Part shown: one piece after another, positions 1 to 10,030 of the stretch
Numbering within the stretch: the first letter of the stretch is position 1
How the letters are laid out: every line of letters starts with the position of its first letter
Source of the DNA: Paenibacillus ginsengihumi DSM 21568
Lineage (GTDB): Bacteria > Bacillota > Bacilli > Paenibacillales > NBRC-103111
NCBI RefSeq assembly: GCF_000380965.1
Contig: NZ_KB905566.1
Location: 1-64,000 of the forward strand
DNA length: 64,000 nt
Direction: 5' to 3'
Translations under genes and position numbers: made by a program
Notes under the pieces: generated by a model
Told to the model about the DNA's origin: nothing
The model's database searches: none
The model's input: the letters and a program-made list of their open reading frames with translations, nothing else

Positions 1-2
1 GG

Positions 3-110
3 CTCATTAACAAGGTCTGCACACACGCCCTGATTTATGGGGCGCAGAACAAACATCGGATCATCGACGATCATATGGTCAAGCGTGTCATTCAGGGTGA
101 ACTGTCATGA
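3..110 (+). CDS. C-terminal fragment of an ExeA/TniB-like AAA ATPase of a mobile element
   Basis: The window opens inside a reading frame of 35 residues ending at the TGA at 108-110. The fragment contains YGAQNKHRIIDDHMV, which I recognise, without an alignment, as resembling the C-terminus of AAA ATPases that accompany DDE transposases in Firmicutes. Its stop codon overlaps the ATG of the DUF5348 gene by four bases (ATGA), so the two are translationally coupled, an arrangement that fits a transposition module. The catalytic ATPase motifs lie outside the window, so the family call rests on a short tail only. Confidence 0.45.
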   Translation, partial: LINKVCTHALIYGAQNKHRIIDDHMVKRVIQGELS

Positions 111-334
111 AAGGACCTTGGGTAACGATGATCTACGATCGGGAGGCGGACTGCTGGACCGTCCGGAAGGCAGGAGGCACCTACGCGGTGCATTGTGGCG
201 AATGCTTTGAGATACGCGTTGGTGATCGCGGTATTCGGTGCCGGCTTGAGCTTGACCGGAATTGGTATGTCATCATGAGAGAAGCGCGATTCAACTTGAG
301 GAGTAAAGAGATTTACCAAGTCCGGTTTGTCTAA
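107..334 (+). CDS. DUF5348-like small protein
   Basis: This 75-residue protein starts at an ATG that overlaps the stop of the preceding ATPase fragment. The central motif VHCGECFEIRV, followed by a basic stretch and a tryptophan-containing strand (RNWYVIM), matches my recollection of the DUF5348 family, small proteins often found next to transposition ATPases and in integrative elements. Its function is unknown. A hairpin follows directly and probably ends the transcript. Confidence 0.55.
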   Translation: MKGPWVTMIYDREADCWTVRKAGGTYAVHCGECFEIRVGDRGIRCRLELDRNWYVIMREARFNLRSKEIYQVRFV

Positions 335-342
335 CGACAAGC

Positions 343-375
343 AGAGGGAAAGTCATCCGTGCTGACTTTCCCTCT
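343..375 (+). terminator. Perfect 13-bp hairpin after the DUF5348 gene
   Basis: AGAGGGAAAGTCA at 343-355 pairs perfectly with TGACTTTCCCTCT at 363-375 around a 7-base loop. It starts nine bases after the DUF5348 stop codon. The following T-run is weak (TATCTCTTC), so it could also be an element-end structure rather than a classical terminator. Confidence 0.6.
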
Positions 376-685
376 TATCTCTTCACCAAGGACACGATTT
401 CTGGAAAACCTTGGACACCTAACACTGTCATATTCCGGCCAATATGGGTTGGCAGTAACACTATCTGCTGTTCCGGTACCGGCAAATCCAGAAGCTCTAC
501 AACTCGCCAAGAGTAAAGGACTTGTTACGAGTGCAACAGAGAAGTTCTTTGGTGACGACGAAATCGTAATTGAAATCGTGGATGACGAAATTGAAATCGA
601 GGGAATCGGCTCTACAGAAGAGTTGGTAGCTACCATTCAAGACTCAGTACAGGAAACGCTCAACAGAGCTACAGGAAAAGTGTAA
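359..685 (+). CDS. Hypothetical acidic protein
   Basis: An open frame of up to 108 residues. Its second half looks coding: an acidic segment (GDDEIVIEIVDDEIEIEG) is followed by an amphipathic helix ending at RATGKV. The first possible start (GTG at 359) lies inside the 343-375 hairpin and has no convincing ribosome site, so the true start may be further in or the gene may be truncated at its 5' end. A well-formed AAGGAGGG for the next gene follows the stop, as expected within an operon. I do not recognise a family. Confidence 0.35.
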   Translation: MLTFPLISSPRTRFLENLGHLTLSYSGQYGLAVTLSAVPVPANPEALQLAKSKGLVTSATEKFFGDDEIVIEIVDDEIEIEGIGSTEELVATIQDSVQETLNRATGKV

Positions 686-705
686 CCCAAGGAGGGATGA
701 ACATT

Positions 706-879
706 ATGGTGAAATTAAGTCCGGAAGCATTGGAAGCACGTCGGGAATATAGAAGACAGTATGAGCGAGAGTATCGGCGCAGATGGCGGCAAAAACCTGA
801 AAACAAAGAGAAGCAAAAAGAGTACGAGCGACGATATTGGGAACGTAAGGCAAAGGAGCTAACGCAAGAATACGTGTAA
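706..879 (+). CDS. Small highly basic helical protein
   Basis: This is a 57-residue protein if it starts at the ATG at 706, which sits nine bases after AAGGAGGG (689-696). The ATG at 697 is too close to that site. The sequence is rich in Arg, Glu and Tyr (EYRRQYEREYRRRW and similar), predicted to be one charged helix. Such proteins are common in Gram-positive phages and integrative elements, where their role is unknown. Confidence 0.5.
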   Translation: MVKLSPEALEARREYRRQYEREYRRRWRQKPENKEKQKEYERRYWERKAKELTQEYV

Positions 880-997
880 ACCAACGAGACGGGGGCAAGT
901 ATACGTTGCGGGAGGCTCATACCGTAATTTACTTGCTCCTGAAACAGAAAATACGAGACAAACCAATTTTGACGGTTACAGGAGGGGCATAACAAAG

Positions 998-1183
998 ATG
1001 AACGAAATGACAGAGTATGAAAAGTTCCTATGGGAAGAACTAAGTGCGGCAAACGATATGTTGTTACGAAACGCTTACCTACTAGACGACTATATAGACT
1101 ACATCAATGCAGCAGGACTACGTGAAGAGTTTGAAGCATTCAGGGAAGTAAAGGCACAGCAAGAAGCAAATGCGAGTAACTGA
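998..1183 (+). CDS. Small acidic helical protein, unknown function
   Basis: This is a 61-residue protein with a good ribosome site (AGGAGGGG) 11 bases before the ATG. It is acidic and helical, starting MNEMTEYEKFLWEEL. No domain is recognised. Its position with the preceding short genes, beside transposition-related sequence, suggests a mobile-element accessory gene. Confidence 0.5.
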   Translation: MNEMTEYEKFLWEELSAANDMLLRNAYLLDDYIDYINAAGLREEFEAFREVKAQQEANASN

Positions 1184-1190
1184 AATGCGA

Positions 1191-1515
1191 TTAGTTTGTA
1201 GCATCCTTCGCGCAGCGGAAAGTTTTTGCATTTCTCGACGTCAAAGTAATAGACAAGCGAACGACTCTCTCCGCTGGTCTTGCTGCCTTGAATCGCCTTC
1301 CGTCTGCTTCGTTCTCCAGCCGGACATACAACGAAATCGGCATCCTTGTTATATTCGAACCCTTCTTGACGTTCGCCCCCTTCGTGGACAATCGGGTTGT
1401 AAGGGCGCGACAGGTGATATGTTCTTTGTAGCTAAAGAACGATTTCGAACTACTCTTCCAGCCGAAACGTGCATCCGGATCGATGGCGGAGAGAATCCCC
1501 TTGTGTGAGAGTAAT
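1191..1515 (-). pseudogene. Decayed IS1182-like DDE transposase fragment
   Basis: Read on the minus strand, one frame gives ILSAIDPDARFGWKSSSKSF followed by SYKEHIT, and after a frameshift another frame gives EYNKDADFVVCPAGE and DVEKCKNFPLREGC. Both blocks resemble the central part of IS1182-type transposases (the DPDAR...GYK region and the CPAG...C..CPL.C cysteine cluster). At least one frameshift separates them, and both the N-terminal and catalytic C-terminal parts are absent, so this is an inactive remnant. It marks the right edge of the mobile-element debris at the window start. Confidence 0.6.
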
Positions 1516-1550
1516 CGCTCGAGATCCGGATAAGGAAATCTTTGCTCTGG

Positions 1551-1616
1551 AAAGGCATTTCCTATCGTGAAAGGGCAGCGGGACGCTGGCTTTCATGGGC
1601 GGAAATGCCTTTTTTT
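1551..1616 (+). terminator. Hairpin with T-tract
   Basis: AAAGGCATTTCC (1551-1562) pairs with GGAAATGCCTTT (1601-1612), running into a T-tract (1610-1616). The loop is long (38 bases) but GC-rich and can fold further. It separates the mobile-element debris from the sugar importer locus. Confidence 0.45.
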
Positions 1617-1798
1617 GTGCTGGCCGCTTCGACTGTGTCTGAAGCCGCCAATGAACGATGGAAAAAGTTAACGAAGTATAAAAAATGTAAGTTAAACGCA
1701 AAGACATCCCTCGGAAGTCTTTCTTATACTCAAACTACCAGGCTTCGGCCGGGTTGGCCGGCAGTCTGAAGGACTATTCGCCAATGAGGGGGATGTGT

Positions 1799-2884
1799 AT
1801 GAAGAAGCTGGGGTTTGCTTTGTTGATGAGCATTATGGTGCTTGCGCTGGCGGCGTGCAGTGCTGGCGGCGGCGGTGGAGCGGCGGGCGAAGGGAAGTTT
1901 GTCGGCATCGCGATGCCGACCAAATCGTCGGAACGATGGGTGGCGGACGGCAACAACATGGTGCAGGAATTTAAAGCCCTCGGCTACCGAACAGATCTGC
2001 AGTATGCGGAGGATGTCGTAGAAACACAAGTTTCGCAGATCGAGAACATGATTACGAAGGGCGTGGACGTGCTCGTCATCGCCTCAATCGACGGCGAATC
2101 GCTGACGAACGTGCTGAAAAAAGCGGCCAGCGCTGGCATACCGGTCATTTCTTACGACCGCTTAATTCGCAATTCGGAGCATGTCAGTTATTATGCAACC
2201 TTCGACAACTTCAAGGTCGGCGTGCTGCAAGCTTCTTATATTGAAGATAAGCTTGGCCTAAAGGACGGCGCGGGACCATTCCACATCGAATTGTTCGCTG
2301 GTTCGCCAGACGACAACAACGCCTACTTCTTCTTCAACGGCGCGATGAGTGTCCTGCAGCCTTACATTGACAGCGGCAAGCTGGTCGTCAAGAGCGGACA
2401 GACCGCCTTTGATCAAGCGGCAACCCTTCGCTGGGACGGCGCGGAAGCGCAGAAGCGCATGGACAATTTGCTCAGCGCCCATTATACGACCGAACGGGTG
2501 GATGCGGTATTGTCTCCGTATGACGGCATCAGCATCGGCATTCTGGCTTCCTTGAAAGGGGTCGGATACGGCTCGGACAGCAAACCGCTGCCGATCATTA
2601 CCGGTCAGGATGCGGAGCTTGCTTCCGTGAAATCGATCATCGCCGGGGAACAAACGCAAACGGTATTCAAAGATACCCGCGAGCTGGCGAAAAAGGCAGT
2701 GGAGATGGCCGATGCGGTATTGAAAGGCGAAGAGGCGGAAGTGAATGATACGAAAACGTATGACAATGGCGTGAAGGTAGTCCCTTCATACTTGCTGGAG
2801 CCGGTTTCAGTCGATATTTCAAATTATAAGTCCGTATTGATCGGCAGCGGCTACTATTCGGAAAAAGATTTGGCGTCCCAATGA
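1799..2884 (+). CDS. chvE: ChvE-like multiple-monosaccharide-binding lipoprotein
   Basis: Extracellular solute-binding lipoprotein of the periplasmic-binding-protein 1 (LacI-like) fold that captures monosaccharides for an ABC importer. The ATG at 1799 is chosen because GAGGGGG lies just upstream and the product then begins with a lysine pair, a hydrophobic stretch and the lipobox LAAC, followed by a glycine-rich linker. The body ([35 protein letters not shown]) is typical of the ChvE/xylose-binding group, about 361 residues. ATPase and permease genes of the same subfamily follow. The exact sugar (xylose, arabinose, galactose or glucose) cannot be read from the sequence. Confidence 0.88.
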   Translation: MKKLGFALLMSIMVLALAACSAGGGGGAAGEGKFVGIAMPTKSSERWVADGNNMVQEFKALGYRTDLQYAEDVVETQVSQIENMITKGVDVLVIASIDGESLTNVLKKAASAGIPVISYDRLIRNSEHVSYYATFDNFKVGVLQASYIEDKLGLKDGAGPFHIELFAGSPDDNNAYFFFNGAMSVLQPYIDSGKLVVKSGQTAFDQAATLRWDGAEAQKRMDNLLSAHYTTERVDAVLSPYDGISIGILASLKGVGYGSDSKPLPIITGQDAELASVKSIIAGEQTQTVFKDTRELAKKAVEMADAVLKGEEAEVNDTKTYDNGVKVVPSYLLEPVSVDISNYKSVLIGSGYYSEKDLASQ

Positions 2885-2940
2885 GAAGTCGAAACTTCGG
2901 CTAAAGCTTAAGCGGCGGCAATTCTCGTCACGGTCTGAAC

Positions 2941-2965
2941 CGGCGGCGAAGCGCCGCCGCTCTTT
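2941..2965 (+). terminator. Hairpin between binding protein and ATPase genes
   Basis: CGGCGGC (2941-2947) pairs with GCCGCCG (2953-2959) and is followed by CTCTTTTA. It lies between the binding-protein and ATPase genes, where a leaky terminator or stabilising 3' hairpin commonly gives the binding protein higher expression. That role is inferred from position. Confidence 0.55.
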
Positions 2966-3030
2966 TACCCCGAAGATCACGAACGATGACCACAAAGCCT
3001 GGAAAGCGAAGGAAGAGGGGGCTGGAATCG

Positions 3031-4581
3031 ATGACGGACATATTGCTTGAAATGCGGGACATTACCAAGACATTTCCTGGCGTCAAAGCGCTGCAAAATG
3101 TCAATTTTCAAGTGAAAAAAGGAGAGATTCATGCGCTGGTAGGCGAGAACGGCGCGGGCAAATCCACGCTGATGAAAGTATTGAGCGGAGTATATCCGCA
3201 TGGCACGTATACGGGAGAAATTCGCTACAAAGGAAACGTATGCGAAATGAAAGATATTAAACACAGCGAACAATTGGGCATTGTCATCATTCACCAAGAG
3301 TTGGCGCTTATTCCGTATATGTCAATCGCGGAAAATATTTTTCTTGGCAATGAACAAGCGGTTAGAGGCATGATGAATTGGCATAAGACAACGCTGGAGG
3401 CCAAGGCGCTGATGAATCGCGTCGGACTCGAGGAATCGCCTGAGACGCTCGTCATGAATATCGGGGTCGGGAAGCAGCAGCTTGTAGAGATTGCGAAAGC
3501 GCTCGCCAAAAGAGTCGAATTGCTCATCCTGGATGAACCGACCGCCGCGCTGAACGAAGACGACAGCAAAAATTTGCTGCAGCTGCTCCTGGAACTGAAG
3601 AAGCAAGGCCTGTCCGCCATTCTGATCTCGCACAAGCTGAACGAAGTGATGCAAATTTCCGATTCGATCACTGTGCTGCGCGATGGCCAGACGATTGAAA
3701 CATTGGATGTGAAGCGGGATGAAGTAACGGAGGAGCGCATCATCCGGGGGATGGTCGGGCGCGACCTTACGAACCGTTATCCGGTGCGTGAACCGATGAT
3801 CGGAGAGACTCTGCTGGAGGTACAGGATTGGAACGTCTACCATCCGCTGCAGCCGGATCGCCAAATTATTCATCATGTGAACTTGACGATTCGCAAAGGA
3901 GAAATCGTTGGGATCGCCGGTCTGATGGGCGCCGGACGGACAGAGCTGGCGATGAGCCTGTTCGGCAAATCATACGGGAAACGAATCAGCGGCCGACTGC
4001 TGAAAGAAGGCAAAGAAATCGAGCTCAGCGACGTAAGCAGCGCCATCAGGCACGGCATTGCCTATGTGACGGAGGACCGGAAGCAGTACGGACTGATCCT
4101 CATCGATGACATTAAACGGAACATCTCGCTGTCCAGTTTAGGCAAGATATCCCGGTATTCGGTCATCCAAGATCAGGCAGAAGTGCAATGCGCGGAATCG
4201 TTCCGGGAGAAGATGAGGATTAAGACGCCGAACATTCACCAGAAAACGGGGAACTTAAGCGGCGGCAATCAGCAGAAGGTCGTGCTGAGCAAGTGGATTT
4301 TTGCCGAACCGGACGTGCTTATTCTTGATGAACCGACGCGGGGCATTGATGTTGGCGCCAAATATGAGATTTATACGATTATCCAACAGTTGGCGCAGGA
4401 GGGCAAAGGCATCCTCGTCATTTCTTCGGAGCTTCCGGAAATTCTCGGAATTTGCGATCGTATCTATGCGATGAGCGCAGGGCGCATTACCGGGGAACTG
4501 ACCCGGGAGGAAGCCGATCAGGAGACGCTCATGAAATATATGACGAAAACAGGGGGCAGCGAACATGAATATGCTGGCTAG
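3031..4581 (+). CDS. gguA: Multiple-monosaccharide ABC importer, double ATPase (GguA/MmsA type)
   Basis: This cytoplasmic ATPase of about 516 residues has two ABC domains. The first has Walker [10 protein letters not shown] and the second has [14 protein letters not shown] followed by [15 protein letters not shown], the sugar-importer (RbsA/MmsA) arrangement. The second domain's A-loop region ([10 protein letters not shown]) lacks the canonical GKS/T, as is usual for RbsA-like proteins. The ATG at 3031 is preferred because a strong GAAGAGGGGG site lies nine bases upstream, while the ATG at 2986 has none. The permease gene overlaps its end by 17 bases, so the products are coupled. Confidence 0.9.
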   Translation: MTDILLEMRDITKTFPGVKALQNVNFQVKKGEIHALVGENGAGKSTLMKVLSGVYPHGTYTGEIRYKGNVCEMKDIKHSEQLGIVIIHQELALIPYMSIAENIFLGNEQAVRGMMNWHKTTLEAKALMNRVGLEESPETLVMNIGVGKQQLVEIAKALAKRVELLILDEPTAALNEDDSKNLLQLLLELKKQGLSAILISHKLNEVMQISDSITVLRDGQTIETLDVKRDEVTEERIIRGMVGRDLTNRYPVREPMIGETLLEVQDWNVYHPLQPDRQIIHHVNLTIRKGEIVGIAGLMGAGRTELAMSLFGKSYGKRISGRLLKEGKEIELSDVSSAIRHGIAYVTEDRKQYGLILIDDIKRNISLSSLGKISRYSVIQDQAEVQCAESFREKMRIKTPNIHQKTGNLSGGNQQKVVLSKWIFAEPDVLILDEPTRGIDVGAKYEIYTIIQQLAQEGKGILVISSELPEILGICDRIYAMSAGRITGELTREEADQETLMKYMTKTGGSEHEYAG

Positions 4582-5734
4582 TTTATTCAAGGCGAATATT
4601 CGCCAATACGGAATGATCATCGCCCTTGTGCTGATCATGTTGTTGTTTCACATTTTGTCGGACGGCATTCTGATGCAGCCGCTCAACATGACGAACCTGA
4701 TTTTACAAAACAGCTATATTCTGGTGCTGGCCATCGGCATGGTGCTCGTCATCATTACCGGACATATCGACCTGTCCGTCGGCTCGATCGCGGCTGTCAT
4801 CGGTGCGGTTGCGGCGATCATGATGGTGCATATGCAAATGCCGGTATGGGCGGCAATCTTGATCAGCTTGCTGCTCGGCGCGTTGATCGGCGCATGGCAA
4901 GGGTTTTGGATTGCTTATGTCGGCATTCCCTCGTTTATCGTCACCTTGGCGGGCATGCTGTTGTTCAGAGGGCTGACGATGGTCGTGCTGGAAGGGCAGT
5001 CGATCTCCTCGTTTCCGAGCGCTTTTCTTGCCATCAGCGCCGGATTCATCCCCGACATCGCCGGATCGGCCGGCAGTCTCAAGCTGACGACCGTTATCGT
5101 CGGAATCGTGCTGTCCCTTATCTTCGTATGGAATGAATTGCGGCTCCGCCGCTTGCAGAATAAATATCAGGCGCAGCGTCTGCCGGCTATTTGGTTTGCC
5201 TTAAAGCTTGTGTTGACGGCCGCTGTGCTGAATGGCTTTATGTTCATCCTGGCGCTGTACGAAGGCATTCCGAATATTCTTATCATCTTGGCGATGCTGA
5301 TCGCGTTGTATACGTTCGTGACGAATCGCACGGTCATCGGCCGGCATATTTATGCCACTGGCGGCAATGTGCGAGCGGCTTCCTTGTCGGGGATTAAGAC
5401 AAAGCGCGTCACCTTCATGGTGTTCGTCAACATGGGGGTATTGTCCGCACTCGCCGGACTCATCTTTGCCTCGCGGCTAAGCGCCGCAACCCCGAAGGCC
5501 GGCACCTTGTTCGAGCTTGATGCGATCGCTGCGTGCTTCATCGGCGGCGCTTCTGCGACTGGCGGCGTCGGCACGGTCATCGGCGCCATGATCGGCGGCC
5601 TCGTCATGGGCGTGATGAACAACGGCATGTCGCTTATCGGCATCAGCATTGACTGGCAGCAAGCGATCAAGGGTTTGGTGCTCCTGCTTGCCGTCGCCTT
5701 CGACTTTTATATTAAAAATCGCAGCCATGCCTAA
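4565..5734 (+). CDS. gguB: Multiple-monosaccharide ABC importer permease (GguB type)
   Basis: A membrane permease of 389 residues in the branched-chain/ribose (BPD_transp_2) family with about ten hydrophobic segments. The motifs [19 protein letters not shown] and [17 protein letters not shown] are hallmarks of sugar permeases of this class, and the loop [14 protein letters not shown] is the conserved cytoplasmic ATPase contact region. It begins inside the 3' end of the ATPase gene and completes the three-component importer. A promoter for the next gene lies right after it. Confidence 0.9.
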   Translation: MNMLASLFKANIRQYGMIIALVLIMLLFHILSDGILMQPLNMTNLILQNSYILVLAIGMVLVIITGHIDLSVGSIAAVIGAVAAIMMVHMQMPVWAAILISLLLGALIGAWQGFWIAYVGIPSFIVTLAGMLLFRGLTMVVLEGQSISSFPSAFLAISAGFIPDIAGSAGSLKLTTVIVGIVLSLIFVWNELRLRRLQNKYQAQRLPAIWFALKLVLTAAVLNGFMFILALYEGIPNILIILAMLIALYTFVTNRTVIGRHIYATGGNVRAASLSGIKTKRVTFMVFVNMGVLSALAGLIFASRLSAATPKAGTLFELDAIAACFIGGASATGGVGTVIGAMIGGLVMGVMNNGMSLIGISIDWQQAIKGLVLLLAVAFDFYIKNRSHA

Positions 5735-5754
5735 GGATTAACGAAGAATAGCTG

Positions 5755-5782
5755 TTGCCTTTCAGCACCAGCCATATACAAT
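5755..5782 (+). promoter_or_regulatory. Sigma-A-like promoter before the second sugar-binding protein
   Basis: TTGCCT (5755-5760) and TACAAT (5777-5782) are separated by 16 bases in the short gap before the 5818 gene. This suggests that the binding protein and two-component genes can be transcribed separately from the importer. Confidence 0.5.
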
Positions 5783-5817
5783 AAAAGAAAACGCATTCAG
5801 GAACAGGGGGATTCCGG

Positions 5818-6828
5818 ATGAAGAAGCTGGTGCTGCTGTATGGCGTATTTATACTCGCGTTTCTTATTATTATCGCCTCGTTCTTTCGCCCTTCCCAGCT
5901 TGATTCGTGGCATAATGTCGACGGCGGATTGCGGGGAGATATCGGCGAGCAGTATGTGATGGTGACGTTTCAATCCGGTATCGACTATTGGAAGCCGGTG
6001 CTGAAAGGGTTCGAGGATGCTGCGGAAGCGCTCGGAGTATCGGTGGATTACCGGGGCTCGACGGAGTATGACGTTCAGGAGCAGATGACTGTGCTCGAGC
6101 AGGTCATCGCCAGAAAGCCTGCGGGAATTGCCTTGTCCGCCATGGAACCGACGGCTCTGACGGCCTCGATCAACAAGGCGGTGGAGGCAGGAATTCCGGT
6201 TGTCCTGTTTGATTCCGGCGCCGAGGACAGCAAGGCGTATTCCTTTCTGGGAACGGATAATTATAATGCGGGTGCGACGGCAGCGCATGAATTTGCCAGA
6301 CTGCTCGGAAATGCCGGGAAAGTAGCGGTCATTACATTGCCGAACCAATTGAACCATCAGGAGCGGGTAAACGGATTTCAAGAGACGATTCGCCGCGAAT
6401 ATCCGAAGATGCAGGTGCTGGAGATCAAGGACGGCAAAGGGGATGTCGTCGTTTCCAGAGAAGCCGCTCGGGAAGTCATGCGCGACCATCCGGATTTACG
6501 CGGCATCTTCGTTACGGAAGCGGTCGGCGGCGTCGGGGTCGGCGAGGCGATCGTGCAACAGGAGCGGCTCGGACAAGTCAAGATCATCAGCTTCGATACA
6601 GACAAAGGCACGTTAGATATGATCAAGGACGGCATTATATCCGCGACGTTGGCGCAAGGAACGTGGAACATGGGCTATTGGTCGCTGCAGTTTTTATTTC
6701 ACCTGCATCACGAGCTCGCTCCGGAAAGTGCCGGAGCAGCGGGCAAGCAGCGGATGCTGCCGCCGAACGTCGACACCGGAGTGACGGTCGTAACCAGAGC
6801 GAATGTGGATGATTATTATGCGAAGTAG
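5818..6828 (+). CDS. Membrane-anchored RbsB-like sugar-binding protein, likely sensor partner
   Basis: The 336-residue protein has an N-terminal hydrophobic anchor (about residues 5-23) without a lipobox cysteine, then a periplasmic-binding-protein 1 domain (QYVMVTFQSGIDYWKPVLKG, GIPVVLFDSGA, GIFVTEAVGGVGVGEAI). It lies directly upstream of a YesM-type kinase. In such loci a second binding protein is known or suspected to present ligand to the kinase sensor domain; that role is inferred here from gene order and the retained anchor. It is distinct from the lipoprotein of the importer. Confidence 0.75.
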   Translation: MKKLVLLYGVFILAFLIIIASFFRPSQLDSWHNVDGGLRGDIGEQYVMVTFQSGIDYWKPVLKGFEDAAEALGVSVDYRGSTEYDVQEQMTVLEQVIARKPAGIALSAMEPTALTASINKAVEAGIPVVLFDSGAEDSKAYSFLGTDNYNAGATAAHEFARLLGNAGKVAVITLPNQLNHQERVNGFQETIRREYPKMQVLEIKDGKGDVVVSREAAREVMRDHPDLRGIFVTEAVGGVGVGEAIVQQERLGQVKIISFDTDKGTLDMIKDGIISATLAQGTWNMGYWSLQFLFHLHHELAPESAGAAGKQRMLPPNVDTGVTVVTRANVDDYYAK

Positions 6829-6864
6829 AGCGCAGATGGTGCAGGAAGTCGGCGGTGATGCGGC

Positions 6865-8745
6865 ATGAGGCTGCGCGGATGGTTGGAGATGAATAATTTG
6901 CCGATCCGTTATAAGCTCATTACGCATTTTATGCTGATCAGCATCGTGCCCTCGTTGCTGCTCGGGGTGCTGGTCAGCTTTACAGTGAAGCGTATTATAG
7001 ACAACCAGGTCAACGACCATACGCTGCAATTAATCGGCAAAGTCAACACTTCGCTCGAGCATGTTGTCAGCAACATGCAAAATATCACTTACTTCATATC
7101 CTTTGATCCGCTCGTCCAGGCGTTTCTTTCAGGCGGCGGCAAGGAACTGAATTCAGAGGAGAAATATACGGTATCGCGTTTTTTGCAAGGGTTCACGACG
7201 CTGTATCCGGAAGTCGCGGGCATTCTTGTCGCTGACAGACACGGCCGCTATATGAGCAAGGACATGTATGCGCGCACAGCAGAGCCGCTTACGGAGGAAA
7301 TCTGGTTCAAGCAAGCGGTGGACAGCCGGGGGATCTTCACGCTCATCGGCCATCCGGCCGCTCGCAATGTGACGACACATACGAATTATCGACCTGACGA
7401 AGTCATCTCTGTCGCTCGGGCGATCCTTGATCCGCACACGCAAGAGATGAAAGGCGTCATACTCGTCGACCTGAAGCTGCGCGTCATTGCCGAGACAGCG
7501 AAGGATGTGCGGCTTGGCAAGACCGGCTATTTGATGGTCATCGACCATAAAGGCGACAATATCTATACGCCGGTCCATCCGATGATCGATACGTTTCCTC
7601 TGGAATGGATCGGGGAGCAGTCATCGGGGACATTTTCCAAGGAAGTGAACGGCCGCTCGCTGCAATTTATATATCTGAAATCCCCGTTTACGAACTGGAC
7701 GACCGTCGGCGTCTTTCCGACGAACGAGTCGGCGGCGGAAGTGCGGCAAATCCAATTTTATGTCGTCAGTTTCGTATTCGCGACTTGTATGATGGGAATC
7801 ACCGCTTCGCTGTATGTGTCGCATTCGATCTCTCGGCCGTTGCAGCAGCTGCAAACGTTCATGCACAAAGCGGAATCGGGAGATCTTACGGTTCGGCATA
7901 CGAGTAACAGACAGGATGAAATCGGCAAGCTTGGCAAGAGCTTCAACAAGATGATTGTGCAGCTCAGGCGGCTGCTGGAGCTGACGGAAGTGCAGGCGAA
8001 GCAGAAGCGGGAGGCCGAGCTGAGAAGTCTGCAGGCGCATATTAAACCGCACTTCCTGTATAATACGCTGGATACGATTCATTGGTTGGCGCGCAAGAAA
8101 GATGCGGATGATGTGGCGGAAGTCGTGGAATCGTTGTCGCGGCTTTTTCGCATCGGGCTCAGCAAAGGCAATGAACGAATTCCTTTGCTGGAAGAGATCG
8201 AGCACATTCGCAGCTATTTGACGATTCAGAAGACGAGGTATCGCGACAAGCTCAATTATACGATGGATATTGAGTCCGGTGTACGTCATCTTGAAGTATT
8301 GAAAATCTTGCTGCAGCCGATTGTGGAAAATGCGATCTACCACGGCCTGAAGCAGCGGCGCGGTCCCGGCAATATTCGTATCGCAGCGTATCGGGCGGGA
8401 GAGACGCTTATCCTGGAGGTGGCGGATGACGGCATCGGCATGCGGCCCGAGAAGCTTGCCGAGCTGCAAGCGAGACTGGACATGCGAGGCAAACGATTCC
8501 ATTCCGTTAGCGGAACGGATGCCCTTTATGCCGCGGGGAAGGCGTTGGATGACGAGGCGAAGAAGGCATCTGGCGAGGGAGGCTCAGGGTATGGCATCGT
8601 CAACGTACAAGAAAGGGTGAAGCTAACGTTTGGCGAGCAATATGGCGTGCAAGTGGACAGTCAATACGGCAAAGGGACGGTCGTGAAGATCGTTCATCCT
8701 GTATTGGACAAGAGCGGCGGCAGCGACGTATTGGACGAGTTGTGA
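6865..8745 (+). CDS. YesM-family sensor histidine kinase
   Basis: The 626-residue membrane kinase has an N-terminal membrane segment, an extracellular Cache-like sensor domain (about residues 40-290), a second membrane segment, a HAMP domain (SISRPLQQLQTFMHKAESGD), the phosphoacceptor HIKPHFLYNTLDTIHW and a HATPase domain (LKILLQPIVENAIYHGL and ADDGIGM). An insertion between the DGIG box and the GYGIVN box is slightly longer than usual. The adjacent response regulator is its partner. The signal is presumably a sugar, perhaps delivered by the preceding binding protein. Confidence 0.9.
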   Translation: MRLRGWLEMNNLPIRYKLITHFMLISIVPSLLLGVLVSFTVKRIIDNQVNDHTLQLIGKVNTSLEHVVSNMQNITYFISFDPLVQAFLSGGGKELNSEEKYTVSRFLQGFTTLYPEVAGILVADRHGRYMSKDMYARTAEPLTEEIWFKQAVDSRGIFTLIGHPAARNVTTHTNYRPDEVISVARAILDPHTQEMKGVILVDLKLRVIAETAKDVRLGKTGYLMVIDHKGDNIYTPVHPMIDTFPLEWIGEQSSGTFSKEVNGRSLQFIYLKSPFTNWTTVGVFPTNESAAEVRQIQFYVVSFVFATCMMGITASLYVSHSISRPLQQLQTFMHKAESGDLTVRHTSNRQDEIGKLGKSFNKMIVQLRRLLELTEVQAKQKREAELRSLQAHIKPHFLYNTLDTIHWLARKKDADDVAEVVESLSRLFRIGLSKGNERIPLLEEIEHIRSYLTIQKTRYRDKLNYTMDIESGVRHLEVLKILLQPIVENAIYHGLKQRRGPGNIRIAAYRAGETLILEVADDGIGMRPEKLAELQARLDMRGKRFHSVSGTDALYAAGKALDDEAKKASGEGGSGYGIVNVQERVKLTFGEQYGVQVDSQYGKGTVVKIVHPVLDKSGGSDVLDEL

Positions 8746-8824
8746 AGGCAGATGAATGAGAGAAGGACGAGGCTGACACAGTGACGCAGATCCTGCAAGC
8801 AGTACATGTGCGGAGGTGGAGCAG

Positions 8825-10030
8825 GTGAACCGGATTTGGAAAGTGCTGATTGCCGACGATGAGCCGATTATTCGTGAGGGAATTCGTACGGCGGTCGACT
8901 GGCCGGCGCTGAACATGGAAGTCGTTGCGGAAGCGGAAGACGGAGAAGAGGCGCTGGAGCTGGCGATCGAACATCAGGCGAATATCGCGTTGGTCGATCT
9001 GAACATGTCGATCATGGACGGCCTTACATTAATGAAGCACTTGCGCGACAAGCTGCCGACTTGCAGGCTGGTCATCGTCACCGGGCATGATGAATTTCAG
9101 TATGCGCAGGAGGCGATTCGTCTCAATGTGGATGAATACTTGTTGAAGCCGGCTAACCCTGAACAGCTGCGGCGAGTGCTCGAACGCGTAGGCCAAGGTT
9201 TGGAGCAAGCCTGGCGGGAGCGGGAACATCTGATGATCGCCTCGCGCCAGATCCAGCGCAACTACCCGCTGCTGCGCGAAAGGTTCTGTCTGGAATGGAT
9301 CGAAGGCGGGATGAGTGAGGCGGAAGTAGCAGAGCAGCTGGAATTTTTGCAGTTGCCGAAGAAGTGCCCGGATTGGATCGGAGTGCTGCGCTGGTCTGAT
9401 CCGGCATTGGAGCGGACGTTAACGAAAGAGAGTGACCGACAGCTTTACATGTTTGCAATAGAAAACATGATCAGTGAATGGTTGGAGAACACGCGCTACG
9501 TCATCTTTCGCGAATCAGGCGGCCTGATCGCCATTATCGCCTGGGGCGTATTGGACGAGCGATTGTTTGCGAAGATCACAAGCTCGATCGTAGATTATTT
9601 GAAATTGTCGGTGACGTTTTCCTGCAAACCGCTTTCCGGCAACTTTGCAGATGTGCCGACGTTATACCGGGAGGCGAAGCATGACGTTTATCGAGACACG
9701 CGGTTATCGCCAATCGTGCGCCGTGCCAAGCTGTATGTGACGCAGCGGTACCATGAGCGAGGGTTAACCCTGGAGCTGGTAGCCGATGCGCTGCAAGTCA
9801 ATCCCGTGTATTTGAGCCGGACGTTAAAGCAGGAGCTGGGCCTTTCGTTCAGCCAGCTCTTGACTGATATCCGTATGAAGAAAGCGGTGGAAATGCTCGC
9901 CTCAACCGACCTGACGGTGCATGAAATTTCCGAGCGGGTCGGTTATGAGACGCAGCATTATTTCAGCACCGTGTTCAAGAAGACGATCGGCGTCTCCCCG
10001 AATCAATATCGACGGGGGGAGTTGGGGTAA
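8825..10030 (+). CDS. YesN-type AraC-family response regulator
   Basis: The protein is 401 residues from the GTG at 8825, which has GGAGG eight bases upstream; the earlier GTG at 8816 overlaps that site. It has an N-terminal receiver domain (WKVLIADDEPIIREGI, phosphoacceptor in ALVDLNMSIMDG, VTGHDEF, lysine in YLLKPA), a middle linker and a C-terminal AraC-type pair of helix-turn-helix motifs (TLELVADALQVNPVYLSRTL; EISERVGYETQHYFSTVFKK). It is predicted to activate the sugar importer genes upstream. Confidence 0.9.
   Translation: MNRIWKVLIADDEPIIREGIRTAVDWPALNMEVVAEAEDGEEALELAIEHQANIALVDLNMSIMDGLTLMKHLRDKLPTCRLVIVTGHDEFQYAQEAIRLNVDEYLLKPANPEQLRRVLERVGQGLEQAWREREHLMIASRQIQRNYPLLRERFCLEWIEGGMSEAEVAEQLEFLQLPKKCPDWIGVLRWSDPALERTLTKESDRQLYMFAIENMISEWLENTRYVIFRESGGLIAIIAWGVLDERLFAKITSSIVDYLKLSVTFSCKPLSGNFADVPTLYREAKHDVYRDTRLSPIVRRAKLYVTQRYHERGLTLELVADALQVNPVYLSRTLKQELGLSFSQLLTDIRMKKAVEMLASTDLTVHEISERVGYETQHYFSTVFKKTIGVSPNQYRRGELG

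Noticed and set aside
1170-1508. 112-codon plus-strand frame
   Set aside because: It lies antisense to the recognisable IS1182-like transposase remnant and has no family features.
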